Translations under genes and position numbers: made by a program
Assembly (NCBI GenBank): GCA_963920665.1
Contig: OY987263.1
Location: 42,443,218 to 42,507,217, forward strand
Direction of reading: 5' to 3'
Length of the DNA: 64,000 nucleotides
Origin: Straminergon stramineum
Lineage: Eukaryota; Streptophyta; Bryopsida; Hypnales; Calliergonaceae
The notes under the pieces: model-generated
Told to the model about the DNA's origin: nothing
Seen by the model: only the letters and a program-made list of their open reading frames with translations
Databases searched by the model: none
Part shown: one piece after another, positions 24,121 to 39,092 of the stretch
How the letters are laid out: every line of letters starts with the position of its first letter
Position numbering within the stretch: the stretch's first letter is position 1

Positions 24121-27100
24121 TCAAGAATTACTTCATATTTTTCTTAATTTTGGGGGTAGTGTTTGGCACCCTCCAAACACTAGTCGGACGCAACTAGTGA
24201 TGTGGGGGTGCCTCACACTACCCTCAATAATTTTGAAAAACAATAGTGTTTGAATTTATTGTGGTCAAAAGACAAAATGCCTTCCTATTTTTTTTAATTT
24301 TGGGGGTAGTGTTTGGCACCCTCCAAACACTAGTCGGACCCCACTAGTGATGTGGAGGTGCCTCACTCTACCCTCAATAATTTTGAAAATTAATAGTGTT
24401 TGAATTTGATGTAGTCAAAAGACAGATGCCTTCATATTTTTATTTATTTTGGGGGTAGTATTTGGCACCCTCCAACACTAGTCGGGTCCGACTAGTGATG
24501 TCGGGGTACCTCTCACTACCCTCAATAATTTTGAAAATTAATAGTGCTTCTATTTGATGTAGTCAAAAGACAAATGCCATCATATTTCTTTTAATTTTGC
24601 GGGTAGTGTTTGGCACCCTCCAAACACTAGTCGGACCCGACTAGTGATGTGAGAGTGCCTCACACTACCCTCAATAATTTTGAAAATTAATAATGCTTGA
24701 GTTTGATGTAGTCAAAAGACAAATGCCTTCATTTCTGTTTAAATTTTGGGGGTAGTGATTGGCACCCTCCAAACACTAGTTAGACCCAACTAATGATGTG
24801 GAGGTACCTCATACTACCCTCAATAATTTTGAAAATAAAAAGTGTTTGAGTTTGATGTGGTCAAAAGACAAATGCCTTCATATTTTTTTTCATTTTGGGG
24901 GAACTGTTTGGCACCCTCCAAACACTAGTTGGACCCAACTAGTGATGTGGGGGTGCCTCACACTACCCTCAATAATTTTAAAAATTAATAATGTTTGACT
25001 TTCATCTAGTCAACAAACAAATGCCTCCATTTTTGTTTTAATTTTCGGAGTAGTGTTTGCCACCCTCCAAACACTAGTTGGACCCAACTAGTGATTTGGA
25101 GGTACCTCACACTACCCTCAATAATTTTGAAAATAAATAGTGTTTGAGTTTGATGTGGTCAAAAGACAAATGCCTTCCTATTTTTTTTAATTTTGGGGGT
25201 AGTGATTGGCACCCTCCAAACACTAGTTGGACCCAACTAGTGATTTGGAGGTACCTCACACTACCCTAAATAATTTTGAAAATAAATAGTGTTTGAGTTT
25301 GATGTGGTCAAAAGACAAATGCCTTCCTATTTTTTTTAATTTTGGGGGTAGTGATTGGCACCCACCAAACACTAGTTGGACCCAACTAGTGATGTAGAGG
25401 TACCTCAAACGACCCTCAATAATTTTGAAAATAAATAGTGATTGAGTTTGATGTGGTCAAAACACAAATGACTTCATATTTTCTCTAATTTTGGGGGTAG
25501 TGTTTGGCACCTTCCAAACACTAGTTCGACACAACCAGTGATGTGGGGATGCCTCACACTAACCTCAATAATTTTGAAAATTAATACTGTTTGAGTTTGA
25601 TCTAGTCAAAAGACAAATGCCTTCATTTTTGTTTTCATTTTGGGGGTAGTGTTTGGCACCCTCCAAACACTAGTTGGACCCAACTACTGCTGTGGAGGTA
25701 CCTCACACGACCCTCAATAATTTTAAAAATAAACAGTGATTGAGTTTGATGTGGTCAAGGACATATGCCTTCATAAATATTTTAATTCTAGACGTAGTGT
25801 TTGGCACCCTCCAAACACTAGTCGGACCCGACCAGTGATGTGGGGGTGCCTCACTCTACCCTACATAATTTAGAAAATTAATAATGTTTGAGTTTGATCT
25901 AGTCAAAACACAAATGCCATCATTTTTTTCCTTTTTCGGGGTAGTGTTTGGCACCCTTCAAACACTAGTTCGTCCCATCAAGTAATGTGGAGGTACCTAA
26001 CACTACCCTCAACAATTTTGAAAATAAATAGTGATTGAGATCGATGTGGTCAAAAGACAGATGCCTTCATATTTTTTTTATTTTGGGCGTAGTATTTGGC
26101 ATCCTCCAAACACTACTCAGACCCAACTAGTGATGTGGGGATGCCTCAAACTACCCTCAATAATTTTGAAAATTAATAATGTTTGAGTTTCATGTAGTCA
26201 AAAGACAAATGCCTTCATATTTCTTTTAATTTTGGGGGTAGTGTTTGGCACCCTCCAAACACTAGTCGGACCCGACTAGTGATGTGAGAGTGCCTCACAC
26301 TACCCTCAATAATTTTGAAAATTAATAATGTTTCAGTTTGATCTAGTCAAAAGACAAATGCCTTCATTTCTGTTTAAATGTTGGTGCTAGTGTTTGGCAC
26401 CCTCCAAACACTAGCTGGACCCAACTGGTGATGTGGAGGTATGTCACACTACCCTCAATAATTTTGATAATAAATAGAGTTTGAGTTTGGTGTGGTCAAA
26501 AGACAAATGCCTTCATATTTTTTTTTTTAATTTTGGGAGTAGTGTTTGGCATCATCCAAACACAAGTCAGACCCCACTAGTGATGTGGGGGTGCCTCACT
26601 CTAACCTACATAAATTTGAAAATAAATAGTGTTTGAGTTTGATGTGGTCAAAAGACAAATGCCTTCATTTTTGTTTTAATCTTGGAAGTAGTGTTTGGCA
26701 CCCTCCAAACACTAGTTGGACCCAACTAGTGATGTGGAGGTATGTCACACTACCCTCAATAATTTTGAAAATAAATAGTATTTCAGTTTGAGGTGGTCAA
26801 AAGACAAATGCCTTCATATTTTTTTAATTTTGGGGGTAGTGTTTCGCATCCTCCAAACACTAGTCGGACCCCACTAGTGATGTGGCGGTGCCTCACTCTG
26901 CCCTACATAATTTTGAAAATTAATAATGTTTGAGTTTGATCTAGTCAAAAGACATATGCCTTCATTTTTGTTCCAATTTTGGTGCTAGTGTTTGGCACCC
27001 TCCAAACACTAGTTGGACCCAACTAGTGATGTGGAGGTACCTGACACTACTGTCAATAATTTTGATAATAAATAGTGTTTGAGTTTGGTGTGGTCAAAAG

Positions 27101-30100
27101 ACAAATGCCTTCATATTTTTTTTTTAATTTTGGGAGCAGTGTTTGGCATCCTCAAAACACTAGTCAGACCCCACTAGTGATGTGGGGGGGCCTCACTCTA
27201 CCCTACATAATTTTGAAAGTAAATAGTGTTTGAGTTTGATGTGGTCAAAACACAGATGCCCTCATTTTTGTTATAATCTTGGGAGTAGTGTTTGGCACCG
27301 TCCAAACACTAGTTGGGTCCAACTAGTGATGTGGAGGTATGTCACACTACCCTCAATAATTTTGAAAATAAATAGTATTTGAATTTGATGTGGTCAAAAG
27401 ACAAATGCCTTCACATTTCTCTTCATTTTGGGGGAAGTGTTTGGCACCCTCCAAACCCGAGTCGGACCTGACTAGTGTTTTGGGGTGCCTCATACTACCC
27501 TCAATAATTTTGAAAATTAATAATGTTTGAGTTTGATCTAGTCAAAAGACAAATGCCTTCATATTTTTTTTTAATTTTGGGGGTAGTGTTTGGCATCCTC
27601 CAAACACTAGTCGGACCCCACTACTGATGTGGGGGTGCCTCACTCTGCCTACATAATTTTGAAAATAAATAGTGTTTGAGTTTGATGTGGTCAAAAGACA
27701 AATGCCTTCATTTTTGTTTTAATCTTGGGAGTAGTGTTTGGTACCCTCCAAACACTAGTTGGACCCAACTAGTGATGAGGAGGGATGTCACACTACCCTC
27801 AATAATTTTGAAAATAAATAGTGTTTGAATTTGATGTGGTCAAAAGACAAATGCCTTCATATTTCTCTTCATTTTGGGGGAAGTGTTTGGCACCCTCCAA
27901 ACCCGAGTCGGACCTGACTAGTGTTTTGGGGTGCCTCATACTACCCTCAATAATTTTGAAAATTAATAATGTTTGAGTTTGATCTAGTCAAAAGACAAAT
28001 GCCTTCATTTTTTTTTAATTTTGGGGGTAGTGTTTGGCACCCTCCAAACACTAGTTGGACCCCACTGGTGATTTGGAGGTACCTCACTCTACCCTACATA
28101 ATTTTGAAAATAAATAGCGTTTGAGTTTGATGTGGTCAAAAGACAACTGCCTTCATTTTTGTTTTAATCTTGGGAGTAGTGTTTGGTACCCTCCAAACAC
28201 TAGTTGGACCCAACTAGTGATGAGGAGGTATGTCACACTACCCTTAATAATTTTGAAAATAAATAGTATTTGAATTTGATGTGGTCAAAAGACAAATGCC
28301 TTCATATTTCTCTTCATTTTGGGGGAAGTGTTTGGCACCCTCCAAACCCGAGTCGGACCTGACTAGTGTTTTGGGGTACCTCATACTACCCTCAATAATT
28401 TTGAAAATTAATAATGCTTGAGTTTGATCTAGTCAAAAGACAAATGCCTTCATTTTTTTTTAATTTTGGGGGTAAGGTTCGGCACCCTCCAAACACTAGT
28501 TGGACCCCACTAGTGATTTGGAGGTACCTCACTCTACCCTACATAATTTTGAAAATATATAGCGTTTGAGTTTGATGTGGTCAAAAGACAAATGCCTTCA
28601 TTTTTGTTTTAATCTTGGGAGTAGTGTTTGGCACCGTCCAAACACTAGTTGGACCCAACTAGTGATGTGGAGGTATGTCAAACTACCCTTAATAATTTTG
28701 AAAATAAATAGTATTTGAATTTGATGTGGTCAAAAGACAAATGCCTTCATATTTATTTTTTTAATTTTGGGGGTAGTGTTTGGCATCCTCCAAACACTAG
28801 TCGGACCCCACTAGTGATGTTGGGGTCCCTCACTCTACCCTACATAATTTTGAAAATAAATAGTGTTTGAGTTTGATGTTGTTAAGAGAGAGATGCCTTC
28901 ATGTTGTTTTTTAATTTTGGGGGTAGTGTTTGGCACCCTCCAAACACTAGTTGGACCCCACTAGTGATTTGGAGGTACCTCACTCTACCCTACATAATTT
29001 TGAAAATAAATAGCGTTTGAGTTTGACGTGGTCATAAGACAAATGCCTTCATTTTTGTTTTAATCTTGGGAGTAGTGTTTGGCACCCTCCAAACACTAGT
29101 TGGACCCAACTAGTGATGAGGAGGTATGTCACACTACCTTCAATAATTTTGAAAATAAATAGTGTTTGAATTTGATGTGGTCAAAAGACAAATGCCTTCA
29201 TATTTCTCTTCATTTTGGGGGAAGTGTTTGGCACCCTCCAAACTCAAGTCGGACCTGACTAGTTTTTTGGGGTGCCTCATACTACCCTCAATAATTTTGA
29301 AAATTAATAATGTTTGAGTTTGATCTAGTCAAAAGACAAATGCCTTCATATTTATTTTTTTAATTTTGGGGGTAGTGTTTGGCATCCTCCAAACACTAGT
29401 CGGACACCACTAGTGATGTGGGGGTGCCTCACTCTGCCCTACATAATTTTGAAAATTAATAATGTTTGAGTTTGATCTAGTCAAAAGACAAATGCCCTCA
29501 TTTCTGCTGTAGTCTTCGGAGTAGTGTTTGGCACCGTCCAAACACTAGTTGGACCCAACTAGTGATGTGGAGATACTTGACACTACTGTCAATAATTTTG
29601 ATAATAAATAGTGTTTGAGTTTGGTGTGGTCAAAAGACAAATGCCTTCATATTTTTTTTCTAATTTTGGGGGTAGTGTTTGGCATCGTCAAAACACTAGT
29701 CAGACCCCACTAGTGATGTGGGGGCACCTCTCTCTACCCTCAATAATTTTGAAAGTAAATAGTGTTTGAGTTTGATGTGATCAAAACACAGAAGTCCTCA
29801 TTCTTGTTGTAATCTTGGGAGTAGTGTTTGGCACCGTCCAAACACTAGTTGGACCCAACTAGTGATGTGGAGGTACGTGACAATACCCTCAATAATTCTG
29901 AACATAAATAGCGTTTGAGTTTGATGCGGTGAAAAGACAAATGCCTTCATTTTTGTTTTAATCCTGGGAGTAGTGTTTGGCACCCTCCAAACACTAGTTG
30001 GACTGAACTAGTGATGAGCAGGTATGTCACACTACCCTCAATAATTTTGAAAATAAATAGTATTCGAATTTGATGTGGTCAAAAGACAAATGCCTTCATA

Positions 30101-30539
30101 TTTCTCTTCATTTTAGGGGAAGTGTTTGGCACCCTCCAAACCCAAGTCGGACCTGACTAGTGTTTTGGGGTGCCTCATACTACCCTCAACAATTTTGAAA
30201 ATTAATAATGTTTGAGTTTGATCTAGTCAAAAGACAAATGCCTTCATATTTTTTTTTAATATTGGGGGTAGTGTTTGGCATCCTCCAAACACTAGTCGGA
30301 CCCCACTAGTGATGTGGGGGTGCCTCACTCTGCCCTACATAATTTTGAAAATTAATAATGTTTGAGTTCGATCTAGTCAAAAGACAAATGCCCTCATTTT
30401 TGTTGTAATCTTGGGAGTAGTGTTTGGCACCGTCCAAACACTCGTTGGACCCAACTGGTGATGTGAAGATACCTCACACTACTGTCAATAATTTTGATAA
30501 TAAATAGCGTTTGAGTTTGGTGTGGACAAAAGACAAATG

Positions 30540-31400
30540 CCTTCATATTTTTTTTTAAATTTTGGGAGTTGTGTTTGGCATCGTCGAAACACTAGTCAGA
30601 CCCCACTAGTGATGTGGGGGCGCCTCACTGTACCCTACATAATTTTGAAAATAAATAGTGTTTGAGTTTGATGTTGTTAAGAGACAGATGCCTTCATGTT
30701 GTTTTTTAATCTTGGGGGTAGTGTTTGGCACCCTCCAAACACTAGTTGGACCCAACTAGTGATGTGGAGGTATGTCACACTACCCTCAATATTTTTGAAA
30801 ATAAATAGCGTTTGAGTTTGATGTGGTCAAAAGACAAATGCCTTCATATTTATTTTTTTAATTTTGGGGGTAGTGTTTGGCATCCTCCACACACTAGTCG
30901 CACCCCACTAGTGATGTAGGGGTGCCTCACTCTGCCCTACATAATTTAGAAAATTAATAATTTTTGAGTTCGATCTACTCAAAAGACAAATGCCTTCATT
31001 TTTGTTTCAATTTTGGTGCTCGTGTTTGGCACCGTCCAAGCACTAGTTGGACCCAACTGGTGATGTGGAGGTACCTCACACTACTGTCAATAATTTTGAT
31101 AATAAATAGCGTTTGAGTTTGGTGTGGACAGAAGACAAATGCCTTCATATTTTTTTTTAATTTTGGGGGTAGTGTTGGGCATCGTCGAAACACTAGTCAG
31201 ACCCCACTAGTGATGTGGAGATACGTGACACTACCCTCAATAATTCTGAAATTAATAGTGTTTGAGTTTGATGCGGTGAAAAGACAAATGCCTTTATATT
31301 TTTTTTTAATTTTGGGGCTAGTGTTTGGCATCCTCCAAACACTAGTCGGACGCCACTAGTGATGTGGGGGTGCCTCACTCTGCCCTACATAATTTTGAAA
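30540..31400. repeat. Segmental duplication inside the satellite, copy 1
   Basis: About 860 bp are nearly identical to 36995-37855 (offset about 6455 bp), including rare variants such as CCACACACTAGTCGCACCCC and GTTGGGCATCGTCG. The part from 31193 on also matches 41247 onward (offset 10054 bp). Confidence 0.8.
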
Positions 31401-34140
31401 ACAAATAGTGTTTGAGTTTGATGTTGTTAAAAGACAAATCCCCTCATTTTTGTTTTAATCTTGGGGGTAGTGTTTGGCACCCTCCAAAGACTAGTCCGAC
31501 CTGACTAGTGATGTGGTGGTGCGTCACACGACCCTCAATAATTTTGAAAATTAATAGTGTTTGAGTTTGATGTGGTCAGAAGGGAGATGCCTTCATAGTT
31601 TTTTTAATTTTGGTAGTAGTGTTTGGCAGCCTCCAAATACTAGTTGGACCCGACTAGTGATGTGGGGGTGCCTCAGTCAACCTTTAATAATTTTCGAAAT
31701 TAATAATGTTTGAGTTTGATGTGGTGAAAAGACAAATGCCTTCATATTTTTTTTTAATTTTGGGGGTAGTGTTTGGCATCCTCCAAACACTAGTCGGACC
31801 CCACTAGTGATGTGGGGGTGCCTCACTCTGCCCTACATAATTTTGAAAATTAATAATGTTTGAGTTTGATCTAGTCAAAAGACAAATGCCCTCATTTTTG
31901 TTGTAATCTTGGGAATAGTGTTTGGCACCGTCCAAACACTAGTTGGACCCAACTGGTGATGTGGAGATACCTCACACTACTGTCAATAATTTTGATAATA
32001 AATAGCGTTTGAGTTTGGTGTGGACAAAAGACAAATGCCTTCATATTTTTTTTTTAATTTTGGGAGTAGTGTTTGGCATCGTCGAAACACTAGTCAGACC
32101 CCACTAGTGATGTGGGGGCGCCTCACTCTACCCTACATAATTTTGAAAATAAATAGTGTTTGAGTTTGATGTTGTTAAGAGGTAGATGCCTTCATGTTGT
32201 TTTTTAATCTTGGGGGTAGTGTTTGGCACCCTCCAAACACTAGTTGGACCCAACTAGTGATGTGGAGGTATGTCACACTACCCTCAATAATTTTGAAAAT
32301 AAATAGTATTAGAATTTGATGTGGTCAAAAGACAAATGCCTTCATATTTATTTTTTTAATTTTGGGGGTAGTGTTTGGCATCATCCAAACACTAGTCGGA
32401 CCCCACGAGTGATGTGGGGGTGCCTCACTCTGCCCTACATAATTTTGAAAATAAATAGTGTTTGAGTTTGATGTTGTTAAGAGGTAGATGCCTTCATGTT
32501 GTTTTTTAATCTTGGGGGTAGTGTTTGGCACCCTCCAAACACTAGTTCGACCCAACTAGTGATGTGGAGGTATGTCACACTACCCTCAATAATTTTGAAA
32601 ATAAATAGTATTAGAATTTGATGTGGTCAAAAGACAAATGCCTTCATATTTATTTTTTTAATTTTGGGGGTAGTGTTTGGCATCATCCAAACACTAGTCG
32701 GACCCCACTAGTGATGTGGGAGTGCCTCACTCTGCCCTACATATTTTTGAAAATTAATAATGTTTGAGTTTGATCTAGTCAAAACACAAATGCCTTCATT
32801 TTTGTTTTAATCTTGGGAGTAGTATTTGGCACCCTCCAAACACTAGTTGGACCCAACTAATGATGTGGAGGTATGTCACACTACCCTTAATAATTTTGAA
32901 AATAAATAGTATTTGAGTTTGATGTGGTCAAAAGACAAATGCCTTCATATTTATTTTTTTAATTTTGGGGGTAGTGTTTGGCATCCTCCAAACACTAGTC
33001 GGACCCCACTAGTGATGTGGGGGCGCCTCACTCTACCCTACATAATTTTGAAAGTAAATAGTGTTTGAGTTTGATGTGATCAAAACACAGAAGCCCTCAT
33101 TTTTGTTGTAATCTTGGGAGTAGTGTTTGGCACCGTCCAAACACTAGTTGGACCCAACTAGTGATGTGGAGGTACGTGACACTACCCTCAATAATTTTGA
33201 AAATTAATAATGTTTGAGTTTGATCTAGTCAAAAGACAAATGCCTTCATATTTATTTTTTTAATTTTGGGGGTAGTGTTTGGCATCCTCCAAACACTAGT
33301 CGGACACCACTAGTGATGTGGCGGTGCTTCACTCTGCCCTACATAATTTTGAAAATTAATAATGTTTGAGTTTGATCTAGTCAAAAGACAAATGCCTTCA
33401 TTTTTGTTTCAATTTTGGTGCTAGTGTTTGGCACCCTCCAAACACTAGTTGGACCCAACTGGTGATGTGGAGGTACCTGACACTACTGTCAATAATTTTG
33501 ATAATAAATAGCGTTTGAGTTTGGTGTGGACAAAAGACAAATGCCTTCATATTTTTTTTTTAATTTTGGGAGTAGTGTTTGGCATCGTCGAAACACTAGT
33601 CAGACCCCACTAGTGATGTGGGGGCGCCTCACTCTACCCTACATAATTTGAAAAGTAAATAGTGTTTGAGTTTGATGTGATCAAAACACAGAAGCCCTCA
33701 TATTTGTTGTAATCTTGGGAGTAGTGTTGGGCACCGTCCAAACACTAGTTGGACCCAACTAGTGATGTGGAGGTACGTGACACTACCCTCAATAATTCTG
33801 AAAATAAATAGTGTTTGAGTTTGATGCGGTGAAAAGACGAATGCCTTCATATTTTTTTTTAATTTTCGGGGTAGTGTTTGGCATCCTCTAAACACTAGTC
33901 GGACCCCACTAGTGATGTGGGGGTGCCTCACTCTGCCCTACATAATTTTGAAAATTAATAATGTTTGAGTTTGATCTAGTCAAAAGACAAATGCCTTCAT
34001 TTTTGTTTTAATCTTGGGAGTAGTGTTTGGCACCCTCCAAACACTAGTTGGACCCAACTAATGATGTGGAGGTATGTCACACTACCCTCAATAATTTTGA
34101 AAATAAATAGTATTTGAGTTTGATGTGGTCAAAAGACAAA

Positions 34141-36710
34141 TGCCTTTATATTTATTTTTTTAATTTTGGGGGTAGTGTTTGGCATCCTCCAAACACTAGT
34201 CGGACCCCACTAGTGATGTGGCGGTGCTTCACTCTGCCCTACATAATTTTGAAAATTAATAATGTTTGAGTTTGATCTAGTCAAAAGACAAATGCCTTCA
34301 TTTTTGTTTCAATTTGGGTGCTAGTGTTTGGCACCCTCCAAACACTAGTTGGACCCATCTGGTGATGTGGAGGTACGTGACACTACTGTCAATAATTTTG
34401 ATAATAAATAGTGTTTGAGTTTGGTGTGGTCAAAAGACAAATGCCTTCATTTTTCTTTTAATCTTGGGAGTAGTGTTTGGCACCCACCAAACACTAGTTG
34501 GACCCAACTAATGATGTGGAGGTATGTCACACTACCCTCAATAATTTTCAAAATAAATAGTATTTGAGTTTGATGTGGTCAAAAGACAAATGCCTTCATA
34601 TTTATTTTTTTAATTTTGGGGGTAGTGTTTGGCATCCTCCAAACACTAGTCGGACCCCACTAGTGATGTGGCGGTGCTTCACTCTGCCCTACATAATTTT
34701 GAAAATTAATAATGTTTGAGTTTGATCTAGTCAAAAGACAAATGCCTTCATTTTTGTTTCAATTTGGGTGCTAGTGTTTGGCACCCTCCAAACACTAGTT
34801 GGACCCATCTGGTGATGTGGAGGTACGTGACACTACTGTCAATAATTTTGATAATAAATAGTGTTTGAGTTTGGTGTGGTCAAAAGACAAATGCCTTCAT
34901 TTTTCTTTTAATCTTGGGAGTAGTGTTTGGCACCCACCAAACACTAGTTGGACCCAACTAATGATGTGGAGGTATGTCACACTACCCTCAATAATTTTCA
35001 AAATAAATAGTATTTGAGTTTGATGTGGTCAAAAGACAAATGCCTTCATATTTATTTTTTTAATTTTGGGGGTAGTGTTTGGCATCCTCCAAACACTAGT
35101 CGGACCCCACTAGTGATGTGGCGGTGCTTCACTCTGCCCTACATAATTTTGAAAATTAATAATGTTTGAGTTTGATCTAGTCAAAAGACAAATGCCTTCA
35201 TTTTTGTTTCAATTTGGGTGCTAGTGTTTGGCACCCTCCAAACACTAGTTGGACCCATCTGGTGATGTGGAGGTACGTGACACTACTGTCAATAATTTTG
35301 ATAATAAATAGTGTTTGAGTTTGGTGTGGTCAAAAGACAAATGCCTTCATTTTTCTTTTAATCTTGGGAGTAGTGTTTGGCACCCACCAAACACTAGTTG
35401 GACCCAACTAATGATGTGGAGGTATGTCACACTACCCTCAATAATTTTCAAAATAAATAGTATTTGAGTTTGATGTGGTCAAAAGACAAATGCCTTCATA
35501 TTTATTTTTTTAATTTTGGGGGTAGTGTTTGGCATCCTCCAAACACTAGTCGGACCCCACTAGTGATGTGGCGGTGCTTCACTCTGCCCTACATAATTTT
35601 GAAAATTAATAATGTTTGAGTTTGATCTAGTCAAAAGACAAATGCCTTCATTTTTGTTTTAATCTTGGGAGTAGTGTTTGGCACCCTCCAAACACTAGTT
35701 GGACCCAACTAATGATGTGGAGGTATGTCACACTACCCTCAATAATTTTCAAAATAAATAGTATTTGAGTTTGATGTGGTCAAAAGACAAATGCCTTCAT
35801 ATTTATTTTTTTAATTTTGGGGGTAGTGTTTGGCATCCTCCAAACACTAGTCGGACCCCACTAGTGATGTGGCGGTGCTTCACTCTGCCCTACATAATTT
35901 TGAAAATTAATAATGTTTGAGTTTGATCTAGTCAAAAGACAAATGCCTTCATTTTTGTTTCAATTTGGGTGCTAGTGTTTGGCACCCTCCAAACACTAGT
36001 TGGACCCATCTGGTGATGTGGAGGTACGTGACACTACTGTCAATAATTTTGATAATAAATAGTGTTTGAGTTTGGTGTGGTCAAAAGACAAATGCCTTCA
36101 TTTTTCTTTTAATCTTGGGAGTAGTGTTTGGCACCCACCAAACACTAGTTGGACCCAACTAATGATGTGGAGGTATGTCACACTACCCTCAATAATTTTC
36201 AAAATAAATAGTATTTGAGTTTGATGTGGTCAAAAGACAAATGCCTTCATATTTATTTTTTTAATTTTGGGGGTAGTGTTTGGCATCCTCCAAACACTAG
36301 TCGGACCCCACTAGTGATGTGGCGGTGCTTCACTCTGCCCTACATAATTTTGAAAATTAATAATGTTTGAGTTTGATCTAGTCAAAAGACAAATGCCTTC
36401 ATTTTTGTTTCAATTTGGGTGCTAGTGTTTGGCACCCTCCAAACACTAGTTGGACCCATCTGGTGATGTGGAGGTACGTGACACTACTGTCAATAATTTT
36501 GATAATAAATAGTGTTTGAGTTTGGTGTGGTCAAAAGACAAATGCCTTCATTTTTCTTTTAATCTTGGGAGTAGTGTTTGGCACCCACCAAACACTAGTT
36601 GGACCCAACTAATGATGTGGAGGTATGTCACACTACCCTCAATAATTTTCAAAATAAATAGTATTTGAGTTTGATGTGGTCAAAAGACAAATGCCTTCAT
36701 ATTTATTTTT
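34141..36710. repeat. 450-bp three-unit higher-order repeat block
   Basis: The marker TGCCTTCATATTTATTTTTT starts at or near 34141, 34591, 35041, 35491, 35792, 36242 and 36692. Spacing is 450 bp, with one 301-bp step where a unit is missing. Copies are nearly identical, so this block expanded recently. Confidence 0.9.
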
Positions 36711-36994
36711 TTAATTTTGGGGGTAGTGTTTGGCATCCTCCAAACACTAGTCGGACCCCACTAGTGATGTGGCAGTGCTTCACTCTGCCCTACATAATTT
36801 TGAAAATTAATAATGTTTGAGTTTGATCTAGTCAAAAGACAAATGCCTTCATTTTTGTTTCAATTTTGGTGCTAGTGTTTGGCACCCTCCAAACACTAGT
36901 TGAACCCAACTGGTGATGTGGAGGTACGTGACACTACTGTCAATAATTTTGATAATAAATAGCGTTTGAGTTTGGTGTGGACAAAAGACAAATG

Positions 36995-37855
36995 CCTTCA
37001 TATTTTTTTTTCAGTTTTGGGAGTAGTGTTTGGCATCGTCGAAACACTAGTCAGACCCCACTAGTGATGTGGGGGCGCCTCACTGTACCCTACATAATTT
37101 TGAAAATAAATAGTGTTTGAGTTTGATGTTGTTAAGAGACAGATGCCTTCATGTTGTTTTTTAATCTTGGGGGTAGTGTTTGGCACCCTCCAAACACTAG
37201 TTGGACCCAACTAGTGATGTGGAGGTATGTCACACTACCCTCAATATTTTTGAAAATAAATAGCGTTTGAGTTTGATGTGGTCAAAAGACAAATGCCTTC
37301 ATATTTATTTTTTTAATTTTGGGGGTAGTGTTTGGCATCCTCCACACACTAGTCGCACCCCACTAGTGATGTAGGGGTGCCTCACTCTGCCCTACATAAT
37401 TTAGAAAATTAATAATGTTTGAGTTCGATCTACTCAAAAGACAAATGCCTTCATTTTTGTTTCAATTTTGGTGCTCGTGTTTGGCACCGTCCAAGCACTA
37501 GTTGGACCCAACTGGTGATGTGGAGGTACCTCACACTACTGTCAATAATTTTGATAATAAATAGCGTTTGAGTTTGGTGTGGACAGAAGACAAATGCCTT
37601 CATATTTTTTTTTAATTTTGGGGGTAGTGTTGGGCATCGTCGAAACACTAGTCAGACCCCACTAGTGATGTGGAGATACGTGACACTACCCTCAATAATT
37701 CTGAAATTAATAGTGTTTGAGTTTGATGCGGTGAAAAGACAAATGCCTTTATATTTTTTTTTAATTTTGGGGCTAGTGTTTGGCATCCTCCAAACACTAG
37801 TCGGACGCCACTAGTGATGTGGGGGTGCCTCACTCTGCCCTACATAATTTTGAAA
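36995..37855. repeat. Segmental duplication inside the satellite, copy 2
   Basis: Nearly identical to 30540-31400 and shares its private variants. It lies just after the 450-bp block, consistent with unequal exchange or replication slippage over many units. Confidence 0.8.
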
Positions 37856-39092
37856 ATAAATAATGTTTGAGTTTGATCTAGTCAAAAGACAAATGCCTTC
37901 ATTTTTGTTTCAATTTGGGTGCTAGTGTTTGGCACCCTCCAAACACTAGTTGAACCCAACTGGTGATGTGGAGGTACGTGACACTACTGTCAATAATTTT
38001 GATAATAAATAGCGTTTGAGTTTGGTGTGGACAAAAGACAAATGCCTTCATATTTTTTTTTAATTTTGGGGGTAGTGTTGGGCATCGTCGAAACACTAGT
38101 CAGACCCCACTAGTGATGTGGAGATACGTGACACTACCCTCAATAATTCTGAAATTAATAGTGTTTGAGTTTGATGCGGTGAAAAGACAAATGCCTTCAT
38201 ATTTATTTTTTTAATTTTGGGGGTAGTGTTTGGCATCCTCCAAACACTAGTCGGACCCCACTAGTGATGTGGCGGTGCTTCACTCTGCCCTACATAATTT
38301 TGAAAATTAATAATGTTTGAGTTTGATCTAGTCAAAAGACAAATGCCTTCATTTTTGTTTCAATTTGGGTGCTAGTGTTTGGCACCCTCCAAACACTAGT
38401 TGAACCCAACTGGTGATGTGGAGGTACGTGACACTACTGTCAATAATTTTGATAATAAATAGCGTTTGAGTTTGGTGTGGACAAAAGACAAATGCCTTCA
38501 TATTTTTTTTTTAATTTTGGGAGTAGTGTTTGGCATCGTCGAAACACTAGTCAGACCCCACTAGTGATGTGGGGGCGCCTCACTCTACCCTACATAATTT
38601 TGAAAGTAAATAGTGTTTGAGTTTGATGTGATCAAAACACAGAAGCCCTCATATTTGTTGTAATCTTGGGAGTAGTGTTGGGCACCGTCCAAACACTAGT
38701 TGGACCCAACTAGTGATGTGGAGGTACGTGACACTACCCTCAATAATTTTCAAAATAAATAGTATTTGAGTTTGATGTGGTCAAAAGACAAATGCCTTCA
38801 TATTTATTTTTTTAATTTTGGGGGTAGTGTTTGGCATCCTCCAAACACTAGTCGGACCCCACTAGTGATGTGGGGGTGCCTCACTCTGCCCTACATAATT
38901 TTGAAAATTAATAATGTTTGAGTTTGATCTAGTCAAAAGACAAATGCCTTCATTTTTGTTTTAATCTTGGGAGTAGTGTTTGGCACCCTCCAAGCACTAG
39001 TTGGACCCAACTAATGATGTGGAGGTATGTCACACTACCCTCAATAATTTTGAAAATAAATAGTATTTGAGTTTGATGTGGTCAAAAGACAA

